Positions 1 through 10,236 of a DNA stretch of 64,000 nt are shown here, one piece after another. The notes beneath the pieces are model-generated. The model searched no databases and had not been told where the DNA came from. It saw only the letters and a list, made by a program, of their open reading frames with translations. The DNA comes from Diabrotica undecimpunctata (lineage: Eukaryota; Arthropoda; Insecta; Coleoptera; Chrysomelidae). How positions within the stretch are numbered: the stretch's first letter is position 1; each line of letters begins with the position of its first letter. A program made the position numbers and the translations under genes. The stretch lies in assembly GCF_040954645.1 (NCBI RefSeq), contig NC_092805.1:73393186-73457185 (forward strand). Reading direction: 5' to 3'.

Positions 1-9
1 GACCTTGTC

Positions 10-312
10 CCCTTAAGCAGAACGGACAACTTTCCAATGGAGAAGCCAAGCGTCACTGATAAGGTCTGGCGGACCGAAACAGCTGTTTGGCGTTTCACAC
101 TTGATGGGTTGTGTTGTTCTGCGACCATTGGATCAATAGTATAATTCAATGCCGGTAGGGGTATTAGCCCACGGGGAGTAGTTGTTTCTGTTGATCCAAT
201 CATAATTGGTTGGGTTTCGGTGACCTAAACCGATCAGCAAATGGCTCTTGTTGTTCCAAGCTGTATATGGGTGACCTGGCAGCATTGCACACGGAACACC
301 TGTGATGACATA
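10..312 (-). other. unrecognised coding-like stretch
   Basis: Read on the minus strand from about 300 to 10, one frame is open apart from a single TGA near 131 and has a balanced, protein-like composition (Trp, Asn, Pro, Gly and Cys rich; it contains AWNNKSH, GLGHRNP and WINRNNYSPW). It is preceded by a CAG that could be a splice acceptor near 301 and ends at a TAA near 14. I do not recognise the family. It could be an old exon, a transposon remnant or chance; no function is proposed. Confidence 0.2.
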
Positions 313-1216
313 TTAAACGTTGATCAGTTAAGAGTGGATTGCATTCTCATTTACATATAAAATACTAGCTTTTATCCTCGATTCGATTGTGATGGCGTCT
401 TCTGCCGAGAAGTATCCCTTGAAAATACAACTTTTTTTAATAAAATGTATCATCTGTGCTTATTTGTGTCCCTGTCAAAATTGCAAAAATAATCAATATG
501 ATCGGTTAAAAAGTTAAACAGGGAATGCGAAAAAAAAACAAGCCGACAAACACCTTACACTCACATTTATAATATTAGTTAATATTTTCACAGAAAAAAA
601 GACAAAGCATAACCAGAAAAAGATAAAAACTAAGCATCTTAACGAAAGAATCTTATTAACACAGCGCCAAACCACATTTTCAAAATTCACAACATTTTTA
701 ATGCATTTACAACCCCTAACATTAAATGCTTTTTAATACACAACGTTTTAGCAATGTGCTTCAAAAAATTATACACATGGCGCTGAGAAATAAGGTTATA
801 AAACCTTTCAAAAAGAATAAAAGACTGCAGATAACAAGAAAGTAAGATAAAACCAATAATATATTGTAAATCCAAAAACTAAACAAAAAATATCCATTCT
901 AAGAATTAAACTCAAACGCGAATCGACCAGATGTTACTCGAACCTTTATAAACCTGGAATCTAAGACAATCTAAGTGACTAACTGGCTTCCAAAATCGTA
1001 TCACATCCTGTAGATGCCAATTGAACCGCTAAGCTGTAACGACATGAATATCGCTTTAACTCAATATACACAAATCGATGGTGGCGCTGCTTATTTTTTG
1101 CCTCGAACTACGATTTATTTACGAATCAAAAAACGGTCCAATTGGATTCCGGGTTCATATCGCGTAAAGAGCCTTATAATATCATCCACTATGCGTTTCT
1201 GATATTATTTTGAAGA
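313..1216. other. AT-rich non-coding stretch
   Basis: No supportable gene. Short open frames here (for example 687-875 on the minus strand) have low-complexity composition and no recognisable motif. CAATTG-containing motifs start to appear from about 1014. Confidence 0.5.
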
Positions 1217-1253
1217 GGTCAATTGGCATCCGAATACCGGATGCCAATTGACC
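1217..1253. repeat. perfect 16-bp hairpin with CAATTG core
   Basis: Two exactly complementary 16-bp arms (1217-1232 and 1238-1253) are separated by the 5-nt loop AATAC. Each arm holds CAATTG. Related CAATTG-bearing words occur nearby at about 1014-1028, 1133-1148, 1255-1272 and 1290-1305. It may be the end of an unclassified DNA transposon or a protein-binding cluster. Confidence 0.6.
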
Positions 1254-1309
1254 AGCGGAAGCCAATTGAACCTACAATTTTACATGTGGGAAGTCAATTG
1301 TTACCGTAA

Positions 1310-1312
<3 letters not shown>

Positions 1313-1400
<88 letters not shown>

Positions 1401-1412
1401 CATATATATATG

Positions 1413-1455
<43 letters not shown>
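1313..1455. repeat. (TA)n microsatellite
   Basis: An almost pure TA dinucleotide array with a short interruption around 1397-1420. Tyr/Ile-repeat open frames across it are artefacts. Confidence 0.95.
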
Positions 1456-1457
<2 letters not shown>

Positions 1458-2340
1458 AAATAAAATGACAACTTTTGTTTAGAAGCAAATGTCCACAACA
1501 ACATTGTTCAGTTCAGCTATATAAAAGGTTATTATTTTTATAACTAAAACTAAACAGAGAATTTAAAATAAGTAAAAAAATGTTTCCTCCAGCGGCGTAA
1601 AAAATGGGGGGGATAAAACTTGTCAACTAACTAGATAGCGCGCCACCGGATAAACGTTTTAAAAATTGTATGTCAAAATATTAAGGACTTTAGAAAGACT
1701 TTGGAAAGAAAAAGCAGATTGGCCACCAAATTTGAAGGTATTTTTAATTTATGGCAAATTTTTTATTTTGATTTCAAATTTTTAACATCCTGTATCTCAG
1801 AAACTAAGCACTTTAAGCGTTCGTGTTCCCATATCAAAATTCATTAATTAGCGAGAGCTCTCTGTGATAGAATGTTGTCGGTCGAATATAGAAACACCCA
1901 ATTATTTTAAAATAAGCATTATCTTTTTTTCTGTCATTTAAAGCAAAACAGAAATCATTGCAAATGGAAACTTTGTAACAAAATTGATGTATTTAGAATA
2001 ATAAAGTCCAATACATCGTGTAATACCCAATATTATTTTTGTTTGAACTACAGTAAATTTTGAGTCGTCAGAAATTAATTACTTACCTTGTTGCTTCTTG
2101 ACTAATTCCAATATTTTAGCACCACGATTTCTTAACTTGTTTGGGAGTCTTAACACTTCCTTACTCGTTAGTAATACTGTTAAAGTCTTAACATATTTCC
2201 AATAATTCCTCATTATTCTGTTACAATCATGATTAAGAAAACAAAGATATATTCTCCTATTGTCGATATATTTCTATTACAATAAAACGAGTTTTTGGTC
2301 TCGTCCGACTCTCGCTGAAACAGGTTGCTTATTCTAATAT
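1456..2340. other. non-coding stretch without recognisable features
   Basis: AT-rich sequence with no coding frame, repeat or RNA gene that I can support. Confidence 0.45.
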
Positions 2341-2915
2341 TCGACACACTGTGATTATATATTAGCGCCAAATCTCCCCTTTTAATATAAAAAACTTATC
2401 ATTTTTCCGACCACCACTAGTCATAAATGCTTTTTGCTCCTTCAACCGCCTCGCTAATTCGTTACAAGAAACAAGTTTTTTATCTACCTAGAACTGGGTC
2501 AACATTCACAGACTTTTGTGCTGGGCCCTCGTAGCAAACAATATTCACATTCAAGACTTCTCTCTCGTTTCTCACTCTCAGACTTCGTGCTCGGCCCTAG
2601 TGCCAAATAGTTCACATCAAGACTTCTTTGCTCGGCCCTCGTGTCAAACAGTTCACATCTCACTCTTCGTTCGCGGCCATCGTGCCATTAGTTATGCACC
2701 AATTCTTCTCTCAGACTTCTCGATCCCCAAGTAGGTTAGCTCACACGCGCTCTACGTAAACCTTACCTTCGCACGCATAGCAGAAAAATAACGAGTTTGT
2801 GTATATTAAATACTTTTGTAAACTACAATCTTTGTAAACTAGAGTGCAACGTAAAATAAAGTGCCATCAAATACAACAAAGCATTATTATTACCAGTTCG
2901 ACGTAGAAATTGTTT
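2341..2915 (+). repeat. LTR-like or leader-like region with imperfect internal repeats
   Basis: Between about 2510 and 2730 an imperfect unit of roughly 40-60 bp is repeated three to four times (recurring words: agacttc, gctcggccct, gtgccaaa, agttcacatc). It is followed by an AATAAA at about 2855 and a copy of a dispersed repeat at 2917-3061. This resembles the promoter/R-U5 end of a BEL-type LTR element, but neither terminus is clear, so the classification is tentative. Confidence 0.35.
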
Positions 2916-2916
2916 T

Positions 2917-3061
2917 TTGACGAAGGATTATTTAGTCCAAGTCCAACAACTTAGCCATTTCCAACGTCTGGACCGCTTCTTGTGTTGTAGAAAGGAGACA
3001 ATTTACAACAAATACTTTAAAAGAACAAATATCCCTTATTTCAACAAAAAGGCGATTAACA
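2917..3061 (+). repeat. dispersed repeat shared with 45440-45596
   Basis: About 140 bp match 45440-45596 with scattered substitutions and a small indel, including a shared CTTGTGTTGTAGAAAGGAGA block. The distant copy lies just downstream of a BEL gag/protease remnant, so this is probably BEL LTR or leader sequence. Open frames across it have no independent support. Confidence 0.7.
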
Positions 3062-3211
3062 GGTTGACTGCCGATCTATATTGGAAGATCACGGCTGACG
3101 CCAAACATTTTATTTGCTACATTTACAATTTGTTTTGAAAAATATAAAATAAAAAGTAGGTCATAAAAGATTTAAGAGTTGATTTTTTGTACAAAACGGA
3201 AGAAAAAAACT

Positions 3212-3281
3212 CACTCCGATCGGGGTGGTCGGAGTGGCGTATGAAAATCTTTATTAGGTACCGAATACTCCGATCGGAGTG
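3212..3281 (+). repeat. piggyBac left terminal inverted repeat with palindromes
   Basis: Holds two copies of a CACTCCGATCGGAGTG-like palindrome (about 3213-3228, one substitution, and 3269-3281, partial at its 5' side). The spacing and order mirror the right end. Confidence 0.65.
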
Positions 3282-3349
3282 TACATGTATATTGTGTTAA
3301 AAACAACAAAATACATGGTGCATTTCAAAAACAAATTTAATATAAATTT

Positions 3350-4136
3350 TTATACAGTTCTGTGATATTCATAAAAACATTGGAGACAAAAACTAGGTTT
3401 TCCAGGACATATTTTACATTCATGGACTGTTTGCTTCCGGATTTTCCTCAATCTGCATGTTTTGTATTCTTTTCTTTTCATCCTTTTAGATTATTTAGTT
3501 CCCTTTGTCTCCTTTGTCGTTTCTTCTATTTTGCTAATAGTATGAGCAATTTCGCTGTATGAGAAGAAACTGTAGGTAAATATACAATATCGCGCCCGAC
3601 TGGAAAACTCCTAATTATGTGTAACCGAAAATCGTACAAACGTAAATTATCGGACTGAGAATACTTATTGAATAAGAAATGTGCATTTACAAGGCTCATT
3701 TGCAGCACATGTACAAATATTTTTTTGTACCAACGGATGGTTTTACAATCACATGGATAATAAGCCATCATTTGGTCTTGCCTGTCTATTCCGGACATAA
3801 ACGCATTGTACCCAATTATAGACTCGGGTTTTTCTGATTCCTGTCCTCGTTTGTTTCTAAAAACACCCATTTCACTGCCAAACTCTTTACTAATGTATGC
3901 CACATTACGTTTGTCACGCCATTTTCCAACATGTACTCCATCAGAAAATGCTCTTTTGGATTGACTTTTCTATCTATTCTTAGAGTTCCAGTACAGTATG
4001 TATTTTTCTGTAGTAACTTAGACGCCAACTCAACACTATTATAAAAATTATCTAGATATACGGCATGTCCCTTACCAAGTTTCTCTTCAAGTAAATGTAA
4101 CACTATTTTTTCTGTGTGTCAGATTCCACTATATAC
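3350..4136 (-). pseudogene. piggyBac transposase, C-terminal part
   Basis: Minus-strand translation shows the DDE_Tnp_1_7 core (HAVYLDNFYNS, where D is a catalytic aspartate, then NGVTNVMWHT), the GIDRQDQM block with the later aspartate, and IRWYKKIFVH. After a frameshift near 3540 comes a C-terminal cysteine-rich finger (CKICPGKPSFCLQCF) ending at TAA 3350-3352. A frameshift also separates the frames around 3820-3900. The fragment continues the piece at 9912-10236 once the Gypsy element is removed. Broken by at least two frameshifts, so not functional. Confidence 0.88.
4133..4136. repeat. Gypsy-1 target-site duplication ATAC, left copy
   Basis: ATAC directly precedes the LTR at 4137 and is repeated directly after the other LTR at 9912-9915. 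It marks the insertion of Gypsy-1 into the piggyBac transposase. Confidence 0.8.
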
Positions 4137-4414
4137 TGTAGCGTTTTTAAATAAAACGAGCGGTTCGAATTTATATAAATATATTTATTTATAAGTTTAC
4201 AGTTCAATAGTATCTTACCAAATAAACTTACTCATAACATCGGTACATGTATATACCAAAAAGTATTATTCTCGAATCTTCTGGGGTAGTGCCACCTCTA
4301 ATTCGCCTACGTGACGTGTTGTTCTCTCTCGCACTCGATACATCGCGAGTGTTCTTGATGCCTTTTTCGAGATGCAACTGTTACATGGGCCATGCCGAAA
4401 GCATGTTCGTAACA
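4137..4414 (-). repeat. Gypsy-1 3' LTR
   Basis: 278 bp, starting TGTTACGAACATG and ending CGCTACA when read on the minus strand. It matches 9603-9911 and the solo LTR at 62335-62612. An AATAAA lies near the R region (CGTTTTATTT on the plus strand). Confidence 0.92.
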
Positions 4415-4427
4415 TTGCTCCCCTCTT
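4415..4427 (-). other. Gypsy-1 polypurine tract
   Basis: On the minus strand AAGAGGGGAGCAA directly precedes the 3' LTR, the expected plus-strand primer. Confidence 0.75.
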
Positions 4428-4511
4428 AAATATGAGCGTCCCGATCAGCAACTCTATATGTAGGCCCAGGATGGCGGAATCTACAGGACTCTCCAGCTCT
4501 GCATGAACCCC

Positions 4512-4978
4512 TCAGAAAAAAATAACAGTCCACTGTCTTTGAAGGACACGATCTCTTCGGATTAATGCAATACATATTATTAGGCCGGTTTCTCGGAAGA
4601 TCACTTCAAGCATGCTTCTGACAATCTTCCAATCCAGATTATCTAGTGCATGGTCTATCTTGGGTAAGGCCAAATTCTTGATGTCATAATTGTAACGATT
4701 TTCTTCAAATGAGTTAGAGCACGCCATATATCCTCGTAGCTTGCCCTGTCTGTATACGACTTCCTGGTCACCATATACAGCAAAGATCGAGTGCCATCTT
4801 CTAATCTCAGTACTCTTCCGACTTTAGGCTGTTGATTTTTTAACTCGTCTAAACCACCGAACTTCTTATAAAATACAGATGAGATTCCTTTAGTCATCTT
4901 AAGATCTTGGGCAACACAGTGGGCTAGAGAGACGTTATGCGGAACACTAAAAAGATCCTGCTGAACTTCTGACGTCAC
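4512..4978 (-). pseudogene. TARG1/OARD1-like macrodomain (ADP-ribosyl-glutamate hydrolase family)
   Basis: The minus-strand translation follows the fold of the small macrodomain hydrolase OARD1/TARG1 over its length: DLFSVPHNVSLAHCVAQD, FYKKFGGLDELKNQQPKVG, then YMVTRK, then (after one frameshift near 4700) LALPKIDHALDNLDW and the C-terminal helix. In human TARG1 the catalytic residues are Lys84 and Asp125. Here the aligned positions are Arg (the R of TRK, followed by a Lys) and a conserved Asp (DHALD), and the usual GCG loop reads DHA. The frame is that of the integrase upstream and is separated from it by one TGA at about 4985-4987, so it was probably a C-terminal part of Pol or read just after it. 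Family members remove ADP-ribose from glutamate or O-acyl groups; a role in countering host ADP-ribosylation is only an inference. Confidence 0.85.
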
Positions 4979-4984
4979 GCCGAA

Positions 4985-6215
4985 TCAAGCACTCTTTCTC
5001 TCTGTGTAATTTGACATAAACTCATTAAAGCTTGGTCGCCGGTCATCTTTGATCTCATGTTGAAGGGTGCGGGCTTCTTCTGTTTCATTTGATCCAGCAT
5101 AAGTTGCAAGGCGATTTATGTGAACTACTTTTGGTTTACCTTTCGGCAACTTCTTAATTCGGTATATTACGTCATTTATTCTCTTTTTAATTTCATACGG
5201 ACCCTCCCATTGTCTTTGTAGTTTAGGAGACAAGCCACGACGACGTTGTGGATTATAAAGCCAAACAAGATCACCTACTTCATAGCTTTCATTCTTGCAT
5301 CGAGAATCGTATTGATCTTTCATTCTGTCACTGGTTAACTGGATGTGTTGTCGGGCAAGTTCATGAATGTTGTTCATTCTTAACTTCATGCGGTCGACAT
5401 AATCTTCGCTTGCAACATGTTCTTCGGAAGGTCGCAGGGCAAACGAACTTCACGATTTAACATCAGGCCGGTTGGAGTCTGGCCTGTACAGTTTCATTCA
5501 CGGCCGAGCAGTAGGCCATTAGGCATAAATGAATGTGCTGGTCCCAATCTCTTTGATGTTCTGATACAACTTTGGACAGGTGTTTACCCATCGTTCGGTT
5601 CATCCTCTCGACCATTCCATCTGATTGAGGATGCAGAGGTGTCATTCTGGTCTTATTGACACCAATCAATTTACAAACGTTTTGAAAAAGGGTTGACTCG
5701 AAGTTTCGCCCTTGGTCGGAGTGGATCTCCAAAGGAACACCAAATCGGTTGAAGAATTCTTTAACAAGTACCTCTGCAACGGTAGCAGCTTCTTGATTTG
5801 GTATCGCGTAGGCCTCAGTCCATTTCGTAAAATAATCCATAGCTACCAGGATATATTTATTTCCATCATTCGTCTCTGGAAGTGGACCTGCAATGTCAAT
5901 TGCTACTCTTTCCATAGGACTACCAACATTGTACTGTTTCATGGGTGCCCTTTTTTTACCAACTGGGCCATTACTGGTTGCACACAGTTCACATTTCGGG
6001 CACCATCTTCTTACATCATCTTTATAGTTCACCCAATAGAACCGTTCTCGAACCTTTTGCAGAGTCTTCGTAATACCAAAGTGTCCACCTAATGCACCGT
6101 CATGTAACTGACGCAATACTTCTGACACTTTACTTTTAGGTACAGTCAACTGAAGCTTAGATTCTGTACCATCATCGTTCTCAAAGGTTCTATAAAGAAG
6201 ATCATCTTTTAGCAC
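4985..6215 (-). pseudogene. Gypsy-1 integrase
   Basis: The N-terminal HHCC zinc-binding region (LHDGALGGHFG, CPKCELC) is followed by the DDE core: IDIAGPLP (first D), IHSDQGRNFES (second D) and MVERMNRTM (E). A frameshift near 5465-5470 then separates the C-terminal part, which has the GPY/F module (VGDLVWLYNP, WEGPYEIKKRI, HINRLA). The Gly-Pro-Tyr motif is intact. The frame stops at TGA about 4985-4987 and the macrodomain follows in the same frame. Confidence 0.9.
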
Positions 6216-6375
6216 TAAGCAATTCCATTGGCTCCAGTAACACTTGACTTCAGGACTACATGCACTAATGTCTTGCTAAGAAGGCCTTTCACTTCGACGC
6301 ATCCAATCCAATACTCTTTTTATACATGGATCATCTGCTTGAGCGTCTTGTAGCTGTTGTGGCTGCCATTGATCA

Positions 6376-7976
6376 TTAATGACCGTAATCATATTCTTGT
6401 AATCGTTCTAACCATCTTACCATCTGGCCCTCCGGATTACGAAATTTGTAGGAGCCATTGTAGAGCAGCGTGATCACAGATGTACTGCCATACACGTATT
6501 TATGGAAATGCTCGCAAGCCTTCACTACGCCTAGCAATTCTCTCCTGGTAACGCAATAGATTCTTTCTGGTTTCGACAAGACTTTGCTAAAGTAAGCGAT
6601 GACTTTCTCCTGCCCATCTTGGATTTGGGAAAGAACAGCTCCTATTGCACTGTTGCTTGCATCGGTGTCACAACACAAATTTTCCTGCCTGTCTAGGGTA
6701 GCTTAAAATCGGTGCGCTGATCAGAGCCATTTGTAAGTGTTCAAAAGCTCTTTGACACTCTTCACTCCATGTATATTCTTTGCCTTCTTCTGTCGACTTT
6801 GTTAATGGCTTGGAGATGTTGGCAAATCCTTTGACAAAACGTCGGTAGTATGTACATAGGCCAAGAAAACTTCTAATTTCGTGTTTATCTCTTGGTACTG
6901 GCCAATCCTTAATTGCTGCAAGTTTTTCAGGATCAGCTGTTACACCATTACTTGCTACAATATGTCCCAAGTACTTCTTCTCGTCGAAACAAGTGACATT
7001 TCTTCGGACTCCACTTTAAATTCGCTGCCTGCAATCGTTGAAAGACTTCTGTCAGATTATTGGCATGTTCATCGAAGGATCTTCCAACTACAATTACATC
7101 ATCCAAATAAACCAGGCATGTTTTCCATGTTAGACCTCTTAAAACTGCCTCCATTAATCTATCTTTCAAATGTGGCCGGGGCATTACATAAACTAAAGGA
7201 CATAACTGTGAACTGTCAAAGCCCTGATCCTATCGAGAATGCGGTTTTTTCACGATCAGCTGGCTCCATGTCTACTTGCCAATATGTACCCTTTTTTCTA
7301 TCGAGTGTGGAGAACCAACGAGAACCGAAAGTGTATCCAAAGTATCGTCTATTCTGGGCAAAGGATAACTATCTTTTTTAGTTATCGCATTGAGCTGTCG
7401 GTAGTCAATACAAAAACGTGTTGAACCATCTTTCTTCTTTACTAGCACTACTGGTGATGTCCATGGACTGTTTGATGGTTCAATTACCCCTTGTTTGTTC
7501 ATATCTTTGATGATTTCTTCGGCTTTATCTCTTTTCGCAAATGGAAGTCGTCTAGGTTGTCTGATCGGCTGAGCGTCTCCGGTATTAATTTTATGCTTTA
7601 CTATGCTTGTTTTACCATTATCCTTCTTATCAATGGCAAAAACATCTTGAAATTCTATCAGCATAGACTTCACATTAGTATTCATGGAACAAATCGAAGC
7701 CACGGGAACACACTGTCCGATCAAAGTTCTTTTACTTAACTTAATAGCAGTTCCCTTTAAATTCATAACTCTTACAGGAACGACATCTCGAATTGTCACC
7801 AAAGCTTTTGCCGTTAGGAACTCGGCATTATTCACATCTTCGACCATCCTTAAACTTCCCTCTCGGCAGTAACCATCAGGTCTGGTCATCAAAATTTTCT
7901 CACTATTACCGGGTATCGTTACGTCACAAGTAGTTATTAAGCTGATAACATCTTCTTTGTCTTCATGGAACGGCAA
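6376..7976 (-). pseudogene. Gypsy-1 reverse transcriptase and RNase H
   Basis: Minus-strand pieces in several frames: the N-terminal fingers ([23 protein letters not shown], here cited by its start [10 protein letters not shown] at about 7480), FCIDYRQLN, a frameshift near 7300, the catalytic LVYLDDVIV box at about 7090-7115, the thumb (FLGLCTYYRRF) and RNase H (DTDASNSAIGAVLSQ, YCVTRRELLGVV). At least three frameshifts. The polymerase box and RNase H residues are otherwise conserved, which suggests the element was active before it decayed. Confidence 0.88.
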
Positions 7977-7991
7977 CTCTTCACCACTGAT

Positions 7992-8300
7992 CTAGAGAAC
8001 TCCATCTTTGACATTCAATACAGCCCCAACTCTCCTTAGTAAATCCATCCCCAATATGAACTCGTCGGAGATCTCTGCAATTAATACTCTATGTTTCACT
8101 GTGGTCTGGCCAATGGATACTGACATATTAGCCTCGCCATATGTATTAATTATCTCACCAGTTGCTGTTATAAGCTTTACTGTTGCAGGCGATAATTTAA
8201 GATGGCCTCGTAATACTTCTGGCCGTGCAATAGTTTTTGTTGCACCTGTATCTACCAAAAACGATCTACATTTATTATTGATACGACCCTCGATGTACAA
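7992..8300 (-). pseudogene. Gypsy-1 aspartic protease
   Basis: Retropepsin with the active-site block FLVDTGATKT and the C-terminal FILGMDLLRR. The length (about 100 residues) fits one protease domain. It lies between gag and reverse transcriptase, as in other Gypsy elements, but is cut off from the following frame by a stop near 7990. Confidence 0.88.
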
Positions 8301-8392
8301 GCTATGAATTCAACCGAAGGACGTAATGTTCACAGTTACTATGGGGGCTGTATTTCTCGAGGTCGGCAGTTGCCCCTTGGTGTCGACCCATT

Positions 8393-9409
8393 CTAGTTTT
8401 CTGACTGTTGTATAATTTTCTTGCATTTACGGCGAATGTGACCTACGTCACCACAATTCCATCTGATCTCTCGTCTCTTTGGCATCGTGTTACGAACTAC
8501 TTTTCGTACCATTTCTTCCAGACGTTCATCGTTTGGTTCGTCGCCTTCTTCGACGGTTCTTACTCGATGGCTCCGTGAAGTTTGACTAGCTGTTTCATGT
8601 TCCAAAGCAATAGCGAGCTCTTTCTGAAGCTTTCTGTAATTCACTTTCTTTTCTTCTAGACTTGTTGTAGATGGGCATCTCCGTAACGTTTGTCTAGTCG
8701 AGTGAACAAGGTCTGGTAACATTTTTCTTGACCCTTAGGAATCGATCTTAGGATATCTGTAGCATCACCTCATAAAGCAGCAGTCAAGGAAACAGCTTTT
8801 TCTTGTTCTGTCCAATGATTGGCGGTCGCAATTGCTTCAAATTGTCTAAGGTATATGGACCAAGAAGACTCTCCATCAAATGGTGGCAATTTGAATCTCA
8901 TATGTGTCGTTTCGTCTCTAGGTGATTCTTCTTTCACTACCGGATCTAAGGCTATTGTATTAACTGGTGGTAGCACTTTTGTGTTAGTTGTCATGGTCCT
9001 AATTGTTTGATCTTCTCTTCTACACGTTTTCTATCTTGTCGTTTACGTTTTTCTGTATCTTATCGAATGTTCTTGAGACTTCTTCAAATTTCTCATTGTT
9101 TTGATTACATACTTCGTCGAATCTTCTAGAAACCTTTTCGAGTGTTTCATCGAATCTTTTGGAAACGTTCTCTAATTTATCATCATTTTTTTAGAAGTTT
9201 CTTCAATAATTTGAGAGACGTTTTCAAATTTCCTTATAATTTTTTCTGGAACTCTCTTCGATCTTCATTAAAACTGCTTCTTCTGCTGATTGAAAATGGA
9301 ATGTCTCTGGGCTATCTCTATTCTTGTTAAGAACATTCTTTAGTCGTTCTTGGAGGATCTTCTTAGACCCGCTGCAGTCTTTATCGCGTTCTTCTAGTTG
9401 CTCACGCAA
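8393..9409 (-). pseudogene. Gypsy-1 gag
   Basis: The capsid-like part reads MRFKLPPFDGESSW and YLRQFEAIA (about 8800-8910), a typical Gypsy gag signature. A charged, coiled-coil-like upstream part lies at 9224-9409. The C-terminal nucleocapsid knuckle reads WNCGDVGHIRRKC: the first cysteine of the CCHC knuckle is replaced (RWNC instead of CWNC). Several frameshifts and stops break the gene. Confidence 0.75.
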
Positions 9410-9584
9410 CTATTTTACTGAAAGTTGTACTAGCAGCATCTTTGGTCAGGCACACACGTACTTTTTTTAAATGTTCTTTCTTACAAAGATCACTACCGAA
9501 CTACGCTGATGTTCCCGACGAACAATACTTTTCAAAAGTTCAACAAGTCCTTTTCAAAAGTCACTGCTGAATTTATTTCTAAAT

Positions 9585-9600
9585 CTCACACCGGACACCA
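9585..9600 (-). other. Gypsy-1 primer-binding site
   Basis: On the minus strand, two bases after the 5' LTR, the sequence TGGTGTCCGGTGTGAG begins. A TGG start fits pairing to the CCA end of a tRNA. The tRNA is not identified. Confidence 0.5.
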
Positions 9601-9602
9601 AC

Positions 9603-9702
9603 TGTAGCGTTTTTAAATAAAACGAGCGGTTCGAATTTATATAAATTTATAAGTTTACAGTTCGATATTATCTTAACAATTAAACTCACTCATAACATCG
9701 TT

Positions 9703-9761
<59 letters not shown>

Positions 9762-9911
9762 AAAAAGTATTATCCTCGAATCTTCTTCCCACCTCTAATT
9801 CGCCTACGTGACGTGTTGTTCTCTCTCGCACTCGATACATCGTGAATGTTCTTGATGCCTTTTTCGAGATGCAACCGTTACATGGTCCATGCCGAAAGCA
9901 TGTTCGTAACA
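9603..9911 (-). repeat. Gypsy-1 5' LTR with internal (TA)n
   Basis: 309 bp, same ends as 4137-4414. It is longer because a TA array (about 9702-9759) has expanded where the other LTR has only a few TA units, and it lacks a short segment near 9786. The divergence between the LTRs shows that the insertion is old. Confidence 0.92.
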
Positions 9912-10236
9912 ATACATTTGAAGATCCCTCGTAAATAAAAATTTCAAAATTAGGCCATTTGGTTCTGTAAGCATGTATAATTTAATGCCATACTTATGGC
10001 GCTCGTTTTAAATATAGTGCTTAAATTGTAGACGGCCCCTCCACAGCACCATAGCTTCATTCAACGGTAGCTCTCTTCCTGGGTAATAAATCTCATTCAT
10101 TTTTTTATTGAAAAAATCTACTACAGATCTTATCTTTCCAAGACGATCAGTTGCAGGTGTTTCTGGAGTCGTAAAATGCAAACACCTTAATATTAGAAGG
10201 AATCTATTTCGTGCCATATGTTTTCTTAAAACTGGT
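9912..10236 (-). pseudogene. piggyBac transposase, middle part
   Basis: Minus-strand translation gives KHMARNRFLLILRCLHF, then RLGKIRSVVDFFNKK and YYPGRELPLNEAMVLWRGR, the classic piggyBac core, ending in KYGIKLYMLTE just before the Gypsy insertion. It joins 10567-11134 upstream once the LINE insertion is removed, and 3350-4136 downstream once Gypsy-1 is removed. Confidence 0.88.

Larger units (their letters stand above)
4137..9911 (-). mobile_element. Gypsy-1: full-length Ty3/Gypsy retrotransposon with a macrodomain
   Basis: A complete element on the minus strand: 5' LTR 9603-9911, primer site from 9600 downward, gag, protease, reverse transcriptase, RNase H, integrase with a GPY/F-type C-terminus, a macrodomain, polypurine tract 4415-4427 and 3' LTR 4137-4414. 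It is flanked by the 4-bp duplication ATAC. Every gene has frameshifts or stops, so this copy is dead. A solo LTR of the same family lies at 62335-62612. The macrodomain occupies the place where env would be in an insect errantivirus; no env-like sequence is seen. Confidence 0.92.

Noticed and set aside
10..312. C-type lectin-like domain in the unrecognised edge stretch
   Set aside because: The WNN/WINR/Cys pattern is suggestive, but the conserved lectin cysteines and WND motif cannot be aligned.
1294..1488. Open frames of alternating Tyr/Ile across TA arrays (also near 18000, 24800, 26400, 41500)
   Set aside because: They are direct translations of (TA)n and have no other support.
4247..4429. 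Small open frames inside the Gypsy-1 LTRs (both strands, also 9673-9912)
   Set aside because: They are LTR sequence, and the frames are not conserved between the LTRs.
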